Part shown: piece by piece, positions 1 through 12,564 of the stretch
Numbering within the stretch: position 1 is the stretch's first letter
How the letters are laid out: each line of letters starts with the position of its first letter
The notes under the pieces: generated by a model
Database searches by the model: none
Seen by the model: the letters and a program-made list of their open reading frames with translations, nothing else
What the model was told of the DNA's origin: nothing
Origin: Aspidapion aeneum
Taxonomy: Eukaryota; Arthropoda; Insecta; Coleoptera; Brentidae
Length of the DNA: 64,000 nucleotides
Assembly (NCBI GenBank): GCA_963576565.1
Contig: OY755047.1
Location: forward strand, 35,865,851 to 35,929,850
Reading direction: 5' to 3'
Program-made: the position numbers and the translations under genes

Positions 1-1
1 T

Positions 2-1342
2 TACCTTACAAATCAGGATTACTACAAAAGCTTACTTTTTATTTCGAAATGCGTACAATCTTTTTCTTTCCAAAAAGAAATTGAATTACTAAAAGATAAG
101 AAACAGCTTCCAAAAGCTTTTCAAAAATTATGTCCATTTTTGCATAATGAAAGCTACGATTTGCTTCGTGTTGGAGGCCGTTTATGCCATTCAAATTTAT
201 CATACGATAAAAAATTTCCAATTCTTTTGCCTTCTAGTGCAAAATTCACTGAATTACTGATTTTAGATTTGCATCGCAGCAATCTTCATTGTGGTATACA
301 GACCACAACTTTTTTACTAATGCAAAACTTCTGGGTATTGTCTGCTAAAAAGGTAGTGAGAAAAGTTTTAAGTTCTTGCCATACTTGCTGGAAAACTAAA
401 CCTAACTCCCTTCAACCCCCTATGGGTAACCTACCGAAATTTAGAGTTTCCGAAGCAAAGGTGTTCGAAAATGTAGGTATAGATTTTTGTGGTCCGTTCA
501 CGATTACTCTTGGTCGGACCAGAGGTGCAAAAACCATGAAAGCATATGTCTGTTTATTTATCTGTTGCGCTGTTAAAGCCGTGCATTTAGAGTTAGTCTC
601 TGATATGACATCAGAAGCCTTTCTGGCTGCTCTGCGCCGCTTCATAGCTAGAAGAGGACTATGCTCAAAGATCTCTTCAGACTGCGGGACCAACTTCGTG
701 GCCTCTGAAAAATACTTGCGACAAATTTTTTCTGATTGCGTGAAGGGGGAAGGTATAGTTTGGTCTTTCAACCCACCTGCTGCTCCCCACATGGGAGGCA
801 TTTGGGAATCAAACATTAAATCTTTAAAGACTCATCTTCACAGGGTAGTTGGAAATCAAATACTCACCTATGAGGAATTAAATACGGTTTTAACCCAAGT
901 TGAAGCCATAATGAACTCACGTCCTTTATGTGCCTTAAGCACCGATCCTACTGATCTGGCGGTCTTGACTCCTAATAATTTTTTAAATTTGAGGCCTCCA
1001 GGTACAATACCCGATCCAAACTACTGCGATATTGCGTTAAACAGGCTGTCCAGGTGGCAACTGTTGCAAAGAATGCACCGCGATTTTTGGATTCGCTGGC
1101 ATCGCGAATATTTGCACACTTTGCAACAGCGAGCCAAATGGCACCAACCTCTTGCTTCCATTGATATTGGTACTATGGTACTGATCAAAGATGAAAATTC
1201 CACTCCATTGGATTGGCCCCTAGGCCGCATTGAAGACCTTATTAAAGGTTCTGATAATGTTCCACGGGTTGCTATTGTAAAGACTACTAAAGGTACCTAC
1301 AAACGGCCTTTGGTAAAACTATGCGCCCTGCCTACAAATTAA
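2..1342 (+). CDS. BEL/Pao pol, 3' part: integrase and C-terminal domain (partial)
   Basis: This is the 3' end of a BEL/Pao LTR-retrotransposon polyprotein; the frame is open from base 2, so the 5' part lies outside the window. The product would insert element cDNA into chromosomes. In order it shows the connector (LRVGGRL), the integrase zinc-binding region (paired His, then CHTC), the catalytic core with VGIDFCGPF (first Asp), a second Asp in SSDCGTNF and the Glu in GGIWESNIKS, then the conserved C-terminal domain (LSRWQLLQRMH, EYLHTLQQRAKW, GTYKRPLVKLCALP). It ends at TAA with no internal stop, so it is the best preserved integrase here after BEL-B. The sequence differs from BEL-1 and BEL-A/B, so it is a third family. 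The family assignment is well supported; whether the rest of the element is intact cannot be seen. Confidence 0.93.
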   Translation, partial: YLTNQDYYKSLLFISKCVQSFSFQKEIELLKDKKQLPKAFQKLCPFLHNESYDLLRVGGRLCHSNLSYDKKFPILLPSSAKFTELLILDLHRSNLHCGIQTTTFLLMQNFWVLSAKKVVRKVLSSCHTCWKTKPNSLQPPMGNLPKFRVSEAKVFENVGIDFCGPFTITLGRTRGAKTMKAYVCLFICCAVKAVHLELVSDMTSEAFLAALRRFIARRGLCSKISSDCGTNFVASEKYLRQIFSDCVKGEGIVWSFNPPAAPHMGGIWESNIKSLKTHLHRVVGNQILTYEELNTVLTQVEAIMNSRPLCALSTDPTDLAVLTPNNFLNLRPPGTIPDPNYCDIALNRLSRWQLLQRMHRDFWIRWHREYLHTLQQRAKWHQPLASIDIGTMVLIKDENSTPLDWPLGRIEDLIKGSDNVPRVAIVKTTKGTYKRPLVKLCALPTN

Positions 1343-1370
1343 ACTCTCTGAAATGCCCCTGGGCATTCTC

Positions 1371-2400
1371 AGGGGGGTGGGAAATGGTTCGTCCCGCCTT
1401 CCTTTTTGTAAATATGTTCTTTTTACTATAATTTACCAAATTGGTTCGAATTAGGCTATTTGGTGATTCACTAGAGCATTTTCTATTTTTTGTTTATTTA
1501 GTATTAATTAACTAATTAAGTACTTAAAATTACTGGGTTATTTGCATTTGAAACTCCCGCGGTTTTAAAGGCAAATATTACAATTTGCTATAATTAATTT
1601 ACTTTACATAAAATGCATTTTGAATTACTAAGGTTCCTAGTTCCTTTAATATGGACCTTCGTAATCTCATTCCTTCCTACTTATTCCTTTTCTCCTACGC
1701 CTATGGATTAACGACGCCACTGGGCGACATGTGGGAGAACGAACGCAGTAGCGAATACCTGCTGCAGCATCACAGAGAACCGTTTCGCCTTCGAACGAGC
1801 ATACACGCGTGTTAGCGACTCTCCTACCACATGAATGTGGGTGCAAAAAATACGGTTAAACAGCGCGTCCTCCCATGAGTTCCGCTTCCTGTATAAAAAG
1901 GGTAAGTGAAAATGCATTATTTTTACCTTACATACATTTGTTTATTGCTACACTAACCTAGAAGGTAAACTAGACCATTTCAGAATCCCTTGTACCAGCT
2001 TAGCCTATGACCTTATTCCCTTAAAATTACAGTCCACGCCTGACACCGTTAAATTCCAGACAACTCTCCTTTCTGGACCACCAGGGAGCCCCACTACTAT
2101 TTACCACCCGATTTAGTTTCATCTCGATATAATAATAAACATGGAAAACTAAACAATGCTTTCAGTGTATTTCACCCACATATCAACTTGTTTTAATAAT
2201 GCACTTGCCTTGAGAACCGCCTTGATAATAAACATTTTGAAGTGTAGGCCTTTCAGCTAGCGAAGGCCTGGTAAAATTATTTTAAAATATTTTGTACACT
2301 ATTGTGTAATAATACGCAACTTACATTGTCGTGTAATGTTTCTGTGCGCACAGAGATAGAACTGTAACCAAAACGCGTCGCAGATCTGTTTGTAATTTAA
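1371..2400 (+). repeat. Probable polypurine tract and 3' LTR of the first BEL element
   Basis: A purine tract (AGGGGGGTGGGAAA, from 1371) follows the pol stop by about 28 bases, and TGGTTCGTCCCGCC from 1385 resembles a BEL LTR start. A TATA-like box (TATAAAAAG) lies near 1892. The 5' LTR is outside the window, so the LTR cannot be matched and its end is unresolved; the end given is a guess. Confidence 0.45.
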
Positions 2401-4533
2401 TATTCTTCTTTTGCTTTATTAGCCATCAATTTATGTCTTATTTTATTTGGTCATATTCTATCAAATATTTAGGAAAAGCTTTTAGATGTCGATAGTGACT
2501 AAATCCATTTGTTTTTTTATTTTGTTATTCGTTAAATTCTTTTGGGCTTAATTTTTTATGTACATACCTACCTATATTTTACAACATACTTGACAAAGTT
2601 AAGCGTAAAAAACAAATCCCTTGGTTTCGCAAAGCTTTTTTCGCAGGGAAAAGGAAACCATCCTTAAAAAATGTAATTTTCCCCCTGAGTGGAGTTCAGT
2701 CGGTAAAAGTTGGCCAAGGTATAAATAAGGTCTTAACGGAAGTAAGTCGCAAGAACATCAGTGATTTTATACAGGTTATTAAAAAATCTAAAAGACCGGT
2801 TATCCAAGTGGGAATCTGTTAGTAAAATAAATTTACGTTTTGCCCTCAAACAAATTACAACATTTACAGTTGCACTTACCTTCTCAAGAAAGTCTAATTT
2901 TTTATGTATCTCTTCGAATTTTTTTTGTTGGCCGCTTTCTCCTTTGGAGGATTAAGAGTCCTATTTGTAGCCTTAATAACCATATAAGGGCAGATCTCTT
3001 GCAATCACTTAATTGCTTCAACGAACGGTTTCCAAGATGACTGACAAAAATACCGAACATAAAAATCAGGCATCTAGAAATATTTAAAACGAAAGTTTTT
3101 ATTCATCCATTTTAATAAACTGTGCAACAAGAAAGTCTACATCCTGTCACTATATTTTAGAAAAGAACCTACAATAAAAACAGAAAAGTGAGGTTATCTC
3201 GTCAAGGAGTATACCAGAAAAGGATTTGTGTAATAGCGACGTAATCAATAAAAGATATTAGCCAAAAGGCAACTGGTATAAAGAAGATTAATTCTAGCGC
3301 TCAAGTACAAAATCGCATGCGCTTATGATCTACAAATTACAGCATAAGGATGTGATAAACTATAGTTGATGTTGTATTAAAGTGACACCGCGTCATCAAA
3401 ACCTTGATGGGCGGGAAGGGAGTAGAGGGGTACATACAGTGGCACGCACTTCCTTTAATTTTTTTATTGATATTGATTCCCAAAATGAGGCACTGCACTA
3501 ATTAGTCATTAGCTTACTATTTTACTTGCTTTTTATTGATGTCTTCTTCCAAACGATTTCATTAGAAAGGAACATATATACTATTACCTGGTTGTTACGA
3601 ACATATTATTGATTTAGCAGGGCTTTGACGTTTTCTATTCGTTGTTGTTTTGACAGTATGTCAAATCATGACGGAGCTTTTCACAAAACAAATTACCGTC
3701 TTTGCAACTAAATCAATATTTGCGCACATTTTAATATAATTTTGGATCTTCTTTTATGTTTCGGATCTTTATTTATCAGGTAGGTACCTATTTGATCTCT
3801 CCTTTAAAAGGTCGTAGTGTTTTATCTTTCGAACATTAAGCCCCGAGCGGCACACTGCATGTACAAAGTGAAACACTAATTTTTTAAGGCTTCTTTACTT
3901 AAATTTTGCCGCAGAATTTGGTTTACCATAGCTATGACGCGGTGCCACTTAAATAGAACATCAACTATACAAGAAAATGAAGTAAAAAATTCGAAATCGC
4001 AAAATGAGTTCCCGAAGAGAGACTTTAGACGGTATCGTCCCTTGTCAGTTCTCGTAATAAAACCCGTTCTCGTAGTAAAACAAGACAAATAATCAATTGT
4101 TTAAATTGCAGCTCAAATGGCAATAAAACTGCATGGATATTTGTGTCTGGTCCATCTGATCTGATCCCTGTAACATCATGTGTAGTTTAAATGAGGCCCT
4201 TAATATTAGTACGCACTTTGTGTCATGTTGTCACTCGTTACTCGGAAAAAGTCACGATCTCATTGGTTCGTCTCTGCTAAACCTGCTCAATGCTGGCATG
4301 CGGCTTTAGAATTGTATGTATCCAGCAGAGATGACCAATGAGACAGCAATCTTAACTACAAATACGACAGCGCAAAAGGAAGAATGTACATCCACTTTAA
4401 CACATATAAATAGGAAGTTGATACCGACCAGTTTAAGTGTATTTTTTAATACTCACAGTTCATATACGTGCAAAGATTCCGTTCACCTAATGTGCAATGA
4501 TAGTAAGCATTTCTCAGTGAGTTTCATCTCACA
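2401..4533. other. Unassigned AT-rich non-coding DNA
   Basis: Only short random-looking frames occur here, none with recognisable domains. I see no splice-flanked open exon, RNA gene or terminal repeat. Confidence 0.5.
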
Positions 4534-4945
4534 TGATGAGTCAGGGGACAGAACGATGAAAGTCAATTGACTGACTGACTGACTATGATTTCGAGTAAAC
4601 TCAAATTTTAGTTTAGAAACCCTTTGGTTCCATATTACATTGAACAAATTACGTGAAAAACTTCATTACTATTAGCAAAAACCTAGAGCGATGTCAAAAA
4701 ATATTAGGAAAAAACGATGAAAGTCCAGTGACTTTCATCGATATTTCCCCTTATTTTGAATACTTTTGTATCATCGTTCTTTCCAAGTGTAATGTATTTT
4801 CAAGCCATGTTAACTCGTGGCTGTCAGCATTTTTTCCTCCTTTTGGTATGGTATAGTAAAATATACGTATGAATCTACATTTTACACTGATACCTTTGTT
4901 TTCGAACCAAAATGGACTTTCATCGTTTTTTCCCCTGACTCTTCA
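4534..4945. repeat. Inverted-repeat cluster around GATGAAAGTC
   Basis: The 31-bp stretch 4534-4564 is repeated in inverted orientation, with a few mismatches, at 4915-4945 (CCCCTGACTC with GACTTTCATCG). Between them, 4715-4740 is a perfect hairpin with 11-bp arms (CGATGAAAGTC) and a 4-base loop. The short run TTGACTGACTGACTGACT lies at about 4568. This looks like a decayed foldback element, but no target duplication was identified. Confidence 0.55.
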
Positions 4946-7185
4946 TATAGATTCAAATTAACTTTAGAAATAAAGAAAAACCAACTAAAAATTTGTAACA
5001 AAATGTAATTTTTTGAAAATTTAGTCCGTGCAGTTGTCGCCGTCGGGTTCCCGTTAAAAATATTCTCAATGACTGACTTCATTTTTATTCGACATCTCCC
5101 AGTGACGTTTGTAGTTTTTAATATGGCTACCATTTTTAAACCAAAATATATTTTTTTTTATTTATTTCTAACCTTTGTGTGGAAATTATGTTACAACGAA
5201 AAAAGATGACCCATATCGCAAGGTATTTATGAACAATTTATATAAATATTAAAAACTATTGCCTTCACCGGGAAAATAAGTTAAACCTTCAACCAAAATC
5301 TAGACTTGTTGACCTAGGATTGTAGCACTTAGCACTGTAGCCCCTTTAATAAATACTGGTGTAAGTGTATATTCTACTGTGCAGCAGTATCTCCAATGAA
5401 TGAAAAAATAGTAGTAAACATGCGATATTCTTTGGCAGCAGTTTACTCCTAACCATGTTTCAGTTTACTGTTTTTCATTTTGAAAGCTCGAAAAAGATCG
5501 TGATTCAGTTGATGTCGAGACATACCGACTTAAGGCGAACAGAGCTATAATAAAAGTAACCTAAATGCTGGGCTCTAACGGGGATTATTATTATTGAAGA
5601 AAATTAGCGAAATTGCCAAAGACTTAATAAAGGCTTTATCGGGCAAGTGATTTCCCTAATTTGAGGGTTTGTACAATTAGCATATAGAACAGGTCTTTTG
5701 CGACAATTATAGCCGTTGGGGTCGAATAGATGGGTTTCAGGATTTTTTGGCGTGTTCCGCGAAAATTAACTTTTACCAAGTCATAGCTGCTGTGTTTATA
5801 CAGGGTCAAATTGGGTCAAATTAAAGCAGATAAATATGCTTGTACTAACTTTATTTATTAGGGCAAGGCCAACAAAAAAATACTGGACACGACCCTAAAA
5901 AAATCAGCTGTTGTTGGGGGGGCTGAATTTTACATTGGATCTTATGGGCGGATAGAGGTTTATTTGTGATACTATGAAAATGTCACTACAGATTTTCGCG
6001 AAATTTTACTGAAATATTCCCAGACACTATATCGATATTCAACCAAACTTTTGTAAGGATAAAAGATGGTTAAAAGGTTAAAATCTTCCAGATTTAGCAT
6101 TCCTTATTTTGAAATCAAATTGCCCGCCATGCACAACATGCCATCTGTTATATTTGACATGGATATGACTTTGTCATTGTTTGTGATGGCATTTATTTAT
6201 TTGCTTCTTATGTAAAACTTCTTCGATGTTTTAATTATTTTTTACAATAGTTCATTTAAAATCCAAAAATACCAGTATTAATCTTTTTAAAACAAAATTG
6301 CACTATAACAAAATCATTTTTTGATGTAGTAGTGTAATTTTTGTAAACACATCTAAATAAGTTTTAAAAGTTACCGAATATAAACAAAAATCGCGGCTCA
6401 CCTACAGCCGATTACTTTCCACTCAAAAACTTGAGCTAATGAAACGGGTCTGAAAAATTAAGGATTACTATACATTAAAAAAAAATTGTTTTACAAGCAT
6501 AATATAGTAAAAACAACATTAAAACCGGCTTTATTTTTAAAAAAATCAAATATTCATCAACCGACAACTTTAAAATTTTAAACAAAATCAGCTGTGACGT
6601 CAACAAAGTTGTAGATCGTGGCCCGTTCGTTTGGATAGCCCTGATTAGGGAAGCAATTCTTGGCTTTTGGATTTCATTATAACAAATCAATTTTTTTCAC
6701 AAATCAATTTGTTAGCTTTTAAGATCCTTATTGTCAAAATTGCTTTGGGCCGAATAAAATATTTTTTTTTGTTTTGGTTTAACATTAAAACCATTACCTT
6801 TTTAAAACAAAGTGTTTTATATAAAAATAAGAAGGGTGTAAATCACAGGGGGAAAATGATAAAAATTTATATTTTTTGAAAAAAAATTCGACGTCTCTGT
6901 GGACTTCAGGTACGATCATTACGACATTTTTTTCAGGGATCATAAATAACTTCAGAATTATATGTTAACACTTTAGGAAAAGAGAATTTGCGTATCTCTT
7001 CAAAAGAAAAATTGTAATATTACGATCCCATTTCCGGACATATTTTCCCATAGGGACAGAGCAAAGATTTAAAATTCAAAAAAGAGACTGGTAAATCTTA
7101 TCTTTGCTATAAAAGATAAAATATTTGTTATCATACACTCAATTCCATTTATGTTGGCTTTCCACGGTGCGTAATGTTACGAGCA
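4946..7185. other. Unassigned AT-rich non-coding DNA
   Basis: No gene, terminal repeat or RNA was recognised. Short direct duplications such as GGGTCAAATTGGGTCAAATT near 5805 occur. The longer frames (6475-6690 minus, 6667-6879 plus) are low-complexity A/T translations. Confidence 0.5.
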
Positions 7186-7330
7186 TGATTGAACTAAGCG
7201 GACATGGGCAAATTCCAGAAATCGCGAGCGGTTGTTTTCCCACTGTGCATCTTATTGTGAGCAGAAGAAGGGCCGCGCGGCTTTAAGCAAGTTTAATTTT
7301 TTGTCCACATGACGGTGACAAAAACTTAAG
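7186..7330 (+). repeat. GC-richer dispersed repeat, copy 1
   Basis: This stretch shares blocks with 18930-19150 in inverted orientation: ACGAGCATG, CGCGAGCGGTTGT, CCCACTGTGCAT and GGGCCGCG...GCTTTAAGCAAGTT. Base composition is clearly GC-richer than its surroundings. It is probably a non-autonomous element family; ends are not defined. Confidence 0.5.
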
Positions 7331-7603
7331 TCGGTTCACCCAAGTTCGTGAAGGTGCAACGAAACCACAGGTTACCCACAACTGATCCGTGACGAAATGG
7401 TTGAAAGTCGGTATTATCAAAGATGCGGAAGAAACCGCTTGGTGCGCGCTGAGGCAGGTCTATCCACGCGCGGCTTGACTTTCTGCCGCGCGTCCGGTTG
7501 AATAAATTTTTCGTTTATGATTCCGTTGCTGGCTTTCGTGCGCACACCGAGAAGGCGAAAAGACGTTCACGATTAACACACGGCGAACAACCATTTATCT
7601 ACC

Positions 7604-7777
7604 ATCAGTGGCATATATACGGTTCGGGGCCCCCCCGAAGCTAAGAATTTTTTGGATATTTTCCACATATTTCATGAATACAAACATAAAATAGCATAAA
7701 ATACAGCTTCATGAGGTCTCGCCCCCCCCCCAAAACTGTCTCGGGCCCACCTCGAAACTTTTTTATATACGCCATTG
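7604..7777. mobile_element. 174-bp MITE, CAGTGGC-type terminal inverted repeats
   Basis: The left end ATCAGTGGCATATATA and the right end TATATACGCCATTG form imperfect terminal inverted repeats. The direct repeat ATCTACC flanks the element at 7597-7603 and 7778-7784 (the exact edge is uncertain by 2 bases). The interior has poly-C runs and the string TTTTCCACATATTTCATGAA, which recurs in the fragment inside BEL-1 at 16116-16225. The CAGTGG ends suggest a hAT-like origin. Confidence 0.65.
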
Positions 7778-8045
7778 ATCTACCTTGATTAGTTGGGTAA
7801 AATTTAACTTTAACATAGCGAGCAAACTTTTATCCTTATTTTTTTCTCAAAATATTTTTTTTTAATTTAACCAAAGTGTTTGGACACGTAACATGGCCCT
7901 TTTACATATTGTGGTATATTATGAGGACGGCACTTCATTATTAGAAGTCAAGTTTTTAACTTCAAATTAATTCATAATATCAATATTATATGTCGATATT
8001 ATGTCCAAACAAATACAAAAGGAATCTCTTTAGTCCGTAGACTTC

Positions 8046-8516
8046 TGTTAGCTCCCGCTAAATTTCGCGGTTGTTTGTAAATTTTAAAACCACACAATTG
8101 GATGACGGACAGAGTACATTTTTCGCGCATTTCGACATGCGCACCAACAATCAGAGAGATCCTTTCTACCGCCTCGAGAAAATGGCGTGTTAATTTACTT
8201 TCTCCAACTATTTCAAATTTCTACACTTGAAAGTGCTCGATTTTGTTGTACTGAAGCATAGAACTAGAAACTTCAGCCCTTCAGCTACGTGGTGCCAGCA
8301 TTAGATCAAGACAGGGGCCCCTTGGAACGTGGAGAAATTGGCTGCAAACTGGTGAGTGCTTTGTTTCTGATTTCCGTTGTGTGGTACCAACAATTAACCT
8401 ATGGACCTTAATTATTTCGTGATTTCATATCAATATATTTATGTTTGTTCGCGCTTTCATTAATTAAAATATATACAGTTTACTGCAGTTATCGTTTTTC
8501 TACCTGCGGGCAAACA
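8046..8516 (+). repeat. BEL-1 5' LTR
   Basis: Begins TGTTAGCTCCCGC and ends CTACCTGCGGGCAAACA. Nearly identical to 18260-18712 except for an internal length difference near the 5' end (about 18 bases more here). It would carry the promoter of the element. Confidence 0.92.
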
Positions 8517-8936
8517 TAAGTGTTCCTTCGACCCGAATTATTTAAATTTTACTCCATACGACGGTATTAATAAGTCGGCCATTTTTCACACGGCGGTCAC
8601 AAGGCCTTGAATTTTGCCAATCGTATTGAACCGAGAGAGATATTCGCTCGACCTTCGGTATCGGTGCAGTTCACCTGTTTTCGGTCCGCTGCTATGGTAA
8701 CGCAGGGTCTACCGCGCGGTCATTCAGTAAACAAAAATCGAGAAGCAATCAAAACAAACAAGCACAATTTCAGTGAATAGATGTGTTCCATATCATTTCG
8801 ATATTTAAAACAATTTTCATCAATTGCGATAAATTAGTGCATATTTTCGACAATTCGTCATTTTTCTATTTCAGAAGCATTAATTTAGCGTTAATTGTAT
8901 ATTTACCGACAATTTCGTCATTTCAAAGGTAAAATC

Positions 8937-10323
8937 ATGTCTATCAAAAAAGCCGTGCAAAAACGCAAAGGTTTTTTTATCTGCGATCACCGAGTGTTAT
9001 GTGTTTTCACAGACCGCGGCAACGGACGCAAAAGCGAGAAACGAGTTTCAAGTGAGGTATTCCGACTTGGATGAAACTTTCGATAAATGCATGTTGGCAC
9101 ATAATGATGTCATTATGTTGAAAGACGACTCGGACGACGAGGATGCGATCCTTTCAGAAGCTCGTAAATATTTTTATGCGTGTAAAGGGGTTTACGCTGA
9201 AATATTTCCGGTTGAGGCCCCATCCTTTTCGGGATCATATGTTCGACAAAACGAAACTCCAAAACTCAAAGAGTTAGGTATTCCCATATTTCGAGGTGAT
9301 AAAAAATTATGGCCAAGCTTTTTCGATCTTTTTAATAACATTATAGATCAAAATCAAAGTCTAAGTAATGTTCGAAAACTTCAATATTTATTTTCATATC
9401 TCGAGGATGAGCCTTTAAAATTGATATCAGGGATTAGCTTATCTGATCAAAATTATAAAATTGCTTACGACAAATTAGTCAATAGATATCAAAACAAGCG
9501 ACACCTGGCAAATGAACCTTTAAGCACAATTATGCACTCTACCTTAAAAAACGAGTCAGCTAAAGAATTGCGTAATTTAATTGACACCTTTTCAGAATCC
9601 CTAGAAATTTTAAAATCACTTAGTTTTGACGTTGACAGTTGGGACTTTATTATTTTTTTCATTTTGTTAGAAAAATTGGATATTCCGACGCGTTCAAACT
9701 TCGAAATAAGTCACGCCAATACTAATACCGAAATTCCCACTTTTCAGTCACTTTTTCAATTTCTAGAAAAAAGATGTAAAGTTTTGGAATCACTTCCTCA
9801 ATCAACAGCACCCAAAAAGGTGCCTACCTATCAAAAATCAAATTCTATGCAAAATCAGTTTGGGCAAAAGCCTACCTATCAAAATTCAAATTCTATGCAA
9901 AATCAGTTTGGGCAAAAGCCTACCTATAAATCATCCAATTCGCCTTTTATAGGACTGGCTGGCACCTCAACTAATTCAAGTACGGGAATAAAATGTCTCC
10001 GGTGTAATCAAGGTCACGTGCTTTCGAAATGTCAAACATTTCTTGACCTCTCACCTATCGATCACCTATCTTTCGTCAAGCAGAAAAAATTATGTCTAGC
10101 GTGTTTTCATCGCTCGCATGGGGTAGATACGTGCAAATCAAAATATTCATGCAGGACTTGCAATAGTAAAAGGCACCACACTTTAACTCATATCTTAGAA
10201 ACTAATAAAGAGTCTGGAAGCCAAGATACTAGTCCTGTCATTCACACACCACCTGTCAATAACCTTCATGTGTCATTAAATACCTCAGGACTTTCAGGTA
10301 CCTTTCTTTTATGCACCGCTTAA
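8937..10323 (+). pseudogene. BEL-1 gag (frameshifted near its start)
   Basis: This is the capsid/nucleocapsid gene of BEL-1. The clearest frame is 9001-10323. It contains a Pao-type gag core (LGIPIFRGDKKLWPSFFDLF, typical of the DUF1759 family) at about residues 90-130, then two Cys/His clusters (CLRCNQGH and CLACFHRSHGVDTC with CRTCNSKRHH) that would bind RNA. The likely initiator is the ATG at 8937, which is in another frame; the T-run 8972-8978 lies where the frames must switch, so a one-base slip there probably killed the start. The frame also ends (10323) one register away from the protease frame. Residues around 275-306 are a tandem duplication. Confidence 0.85.
9823..9918 (+). repeat. 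Tandem 48-bp duplication inside BEL-1 gag
   Basis: Two 48-bp units differing at one base encode two copies of a 16-residue Gln/Asn-rich segment (PTYQ-SNSMQNQFGQK), followed by a partial third start. The length is a multiple of three, so the frame is kept. Confidence 0.9.
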
Positions 10324-10820
10324 TAGATGTTATGGACGGTTGCGAAAATTTTCAACCTGTAAGGGCACTGCTTGATTCTGGATTACAGACAGGATTCATC
10401 AGTGAAAAGTGTATTCAGCGTCTTAATCTTCCTAGGCAAAGTTACACCACTGAAATATTCGGATTAAATCAGATGTCTTCTTTTACGTCCAAAGGGGTCG
10501 TTCAAAGTCACATTAAGCCACAAGGACAGGTCACTCCTTTACTTAATTTCGAAGCAATTGTCGTTCCACAATTATGTTCCAATATGCCTACATTCACTTT
10601 GAACGTTAATCAGTGGAAACAGTTGGAAAACCTTAAACTTGCCGACCCATCTTATTTCAAATCTAGACCTGTGGACCTAGTTATTGGTTGCGAGCTATTC
10701 GCACAGATATTCAAGGAGGGCAGGGTCCTTGGACAAATAGGGCAACCTTCAGCCCTTGAAACCATCTTTGGCTGGGTCGTCATGGGAAAAGTGGACGAAG
10801 TAGGTAGTCTTACGGAATGA
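10311..10820 (+). pseudogene. BEL-1 protease domain
   Basis: This is the retroviral-type aspartic protease region of BEL-1 pol, which would cut the polyprotein. The catalytic motif is VRALLDSGLQTGFIS, with Asp-Ser-Gly intact. Downstream come the family-typical segments LVIGCELFAQIF and ETIFGWVVMGK. It overlaps the end of the gag frame in another register and stops at 10820 before the reverse transcriptase frame opens at about 10858, so at least two frame breaks surround it. Known families make gag-pol as one reading frame, so these breaks are read as decay. Confidence 0.85.
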
Positions 10821-10857
10821 ACCAGTTGTTTTTTAACGAGTCATTCACCTCCGTTAG

Positions 10858-11948
10858 AGGTCATTTTCCCTAGGTTTTGGGAAATCGAACATTTGCCTAA
10901 AAAACAAATCTTATCAAAGGAAGAAAAACAAGCGGAATTAATTTTTACTGCGAGTGTCGTACGGCAACCGAGCGGTAGATTCATGGTAGATCTTCCGTTT
11001 AAAGATAAAATAAACCCTGACCTAGGAAATACTTATCCGCAAGCTTATCGTAGATTTTTACTTCTAGAAAATAGATTAATCAAAAATCCTGATCTGTACA
11101 CTGCCTATTCAAGTTTCATGCAAGACTATAACGATTCTAATCATATGAGTTTAGTTTTACCTAGTCAACCAAAAGTCGACGTATCATGTTTTTTGGCACA
11201 TCATTGCGTAATAAAGCTGGAAAGCTTAAGTACAAAATTAAGGGTAGTCTGGGATTGTTCGGCAGTCACCCCAAAGAATATTAGTCTCAATGACACGTTG
11301 TTATCTGGACCGAAACTTCAAAAAGATATTGCTTCTTTACTCCTTACGTTTCGTCTTAATCCTATTGCCTACATTGCTGATATCAAACAGATGTTCCGTC
11401 AAGTCCTTATCAATCCTTATCACCGTCCTTATCAAAGGATATTGTGGAGGTTTTCTCCACAGGACCCACTTTCAGTGTGGGAACTTTCTACTGTCACTTT
11501 TGGCATGACATGCTCACCTTTTCTAGCCATGCGTACATTAAATGAGCTGGCAGAGAGAGAAAAGGAACGTTTTCCTATGGCTAATACTGTTCTAAAAACG
11601 TCAATCTACATCGACGATATCTTGGGAACTAGCCCTTCACTTTCTGAAGCTCTTTCCCTTCAAACGGAACTCAATGATTTGTTGAAGTCGGGAGGATTTG
11701 AACTTAAAAAATGGGCAAGCAATTATCCTGAGTTATTGGCAACATTGCCAGAATCCGATCGTCAAATGCCTCTCTCTTTTGACAAGGAGGAACCCCACTT
11801 TATCAAAGTTTTAGGACTTCAATGGCATCCAAAAAACGACATTTTTTCTTATCAATGCCGAATGAAGGACAAACCCCCAACCAAACGTTCTATTTTATAT
11901 ATCATAGGAACAATCTTCGATCCCTTAGGTTTTCTTTGTCCCTTAGAA
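10858..11948 (+). pseudogene. BEL-1 reverse transcriptase, 5' portion
   Basis: This is the polymerase of BEL-1. The frame is open from about 10858 (FPRFWEIEHLP), upstream of the first start-like codon at 10893. Palm motifs are LRVVWDCSA, AYIADIKQMFRQV (first catalytic Asp) and SIYIDDILG (YIDD, catalytic Asp pair). It ends in FDPLGFLCPL, where the LINE insertion cuts it; the last codons before the stop at 11949-11951 come from the LINE tail. The continuation is found beyond the LINE at about 15781. Confidence 0.92.
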
Positions 11949-11951
11949 TAG

Positions 11952-12564
11952 AATAGAATAGAAAAATACTTTATTGTCAAGAATACAAGTTCTGTAGACA
12001 AAGTAGGCTATAGACTATTTTGGACTAAAACTACTTAACATGATTGATCATATTTTTATCATTATTTTATCAAAAAGAGTTAAAAATTTTTTTAAAGCCT
12101 AAAAAAGTTGAAGAAAAATGACTTTATACCTAAAAGAAACCATTTTTAAAAAAATCTAATACTAACATGAAATCTGCAAAATAACACTAAGAAAACATTG
12201 TTTACATTTTTTTTTTCTTAAGTAAAACTGAACAAACACAAATAAAGGTGCTTGGCACCCAAAGAAAATACTCAGTACAAGAATATCAAAAAATAGATAA
12301 ATAAAAAACAAGGAGTATTAAGGCTATATGAACTACTTCGGACTAAGACTAAGTTACATGATTCCTATTGTTATTATTATAAGTCCATCAATAAAAAGAA
12401 TACAAAAAAAAAACATAACAAAATAAAAAAATAAAAAAGTCCAAAAAAGTTAAAGGACACAACATCATACCTATGTAACAATATTTTTTTTACTATAAAA
12501 CAATATCATCCGTCAGTTTAGATATCAATCAATATATTTAAAAAAAAAACAGAAAACAATTTTG
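11952..12564 (-). other. LINE 3' untranslated region
   Basis: AT-rich sequence between the ORF2 stop and the pentamer tail, with many short A runs on the plus strand. No coding signal. Confidence 0.6.
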
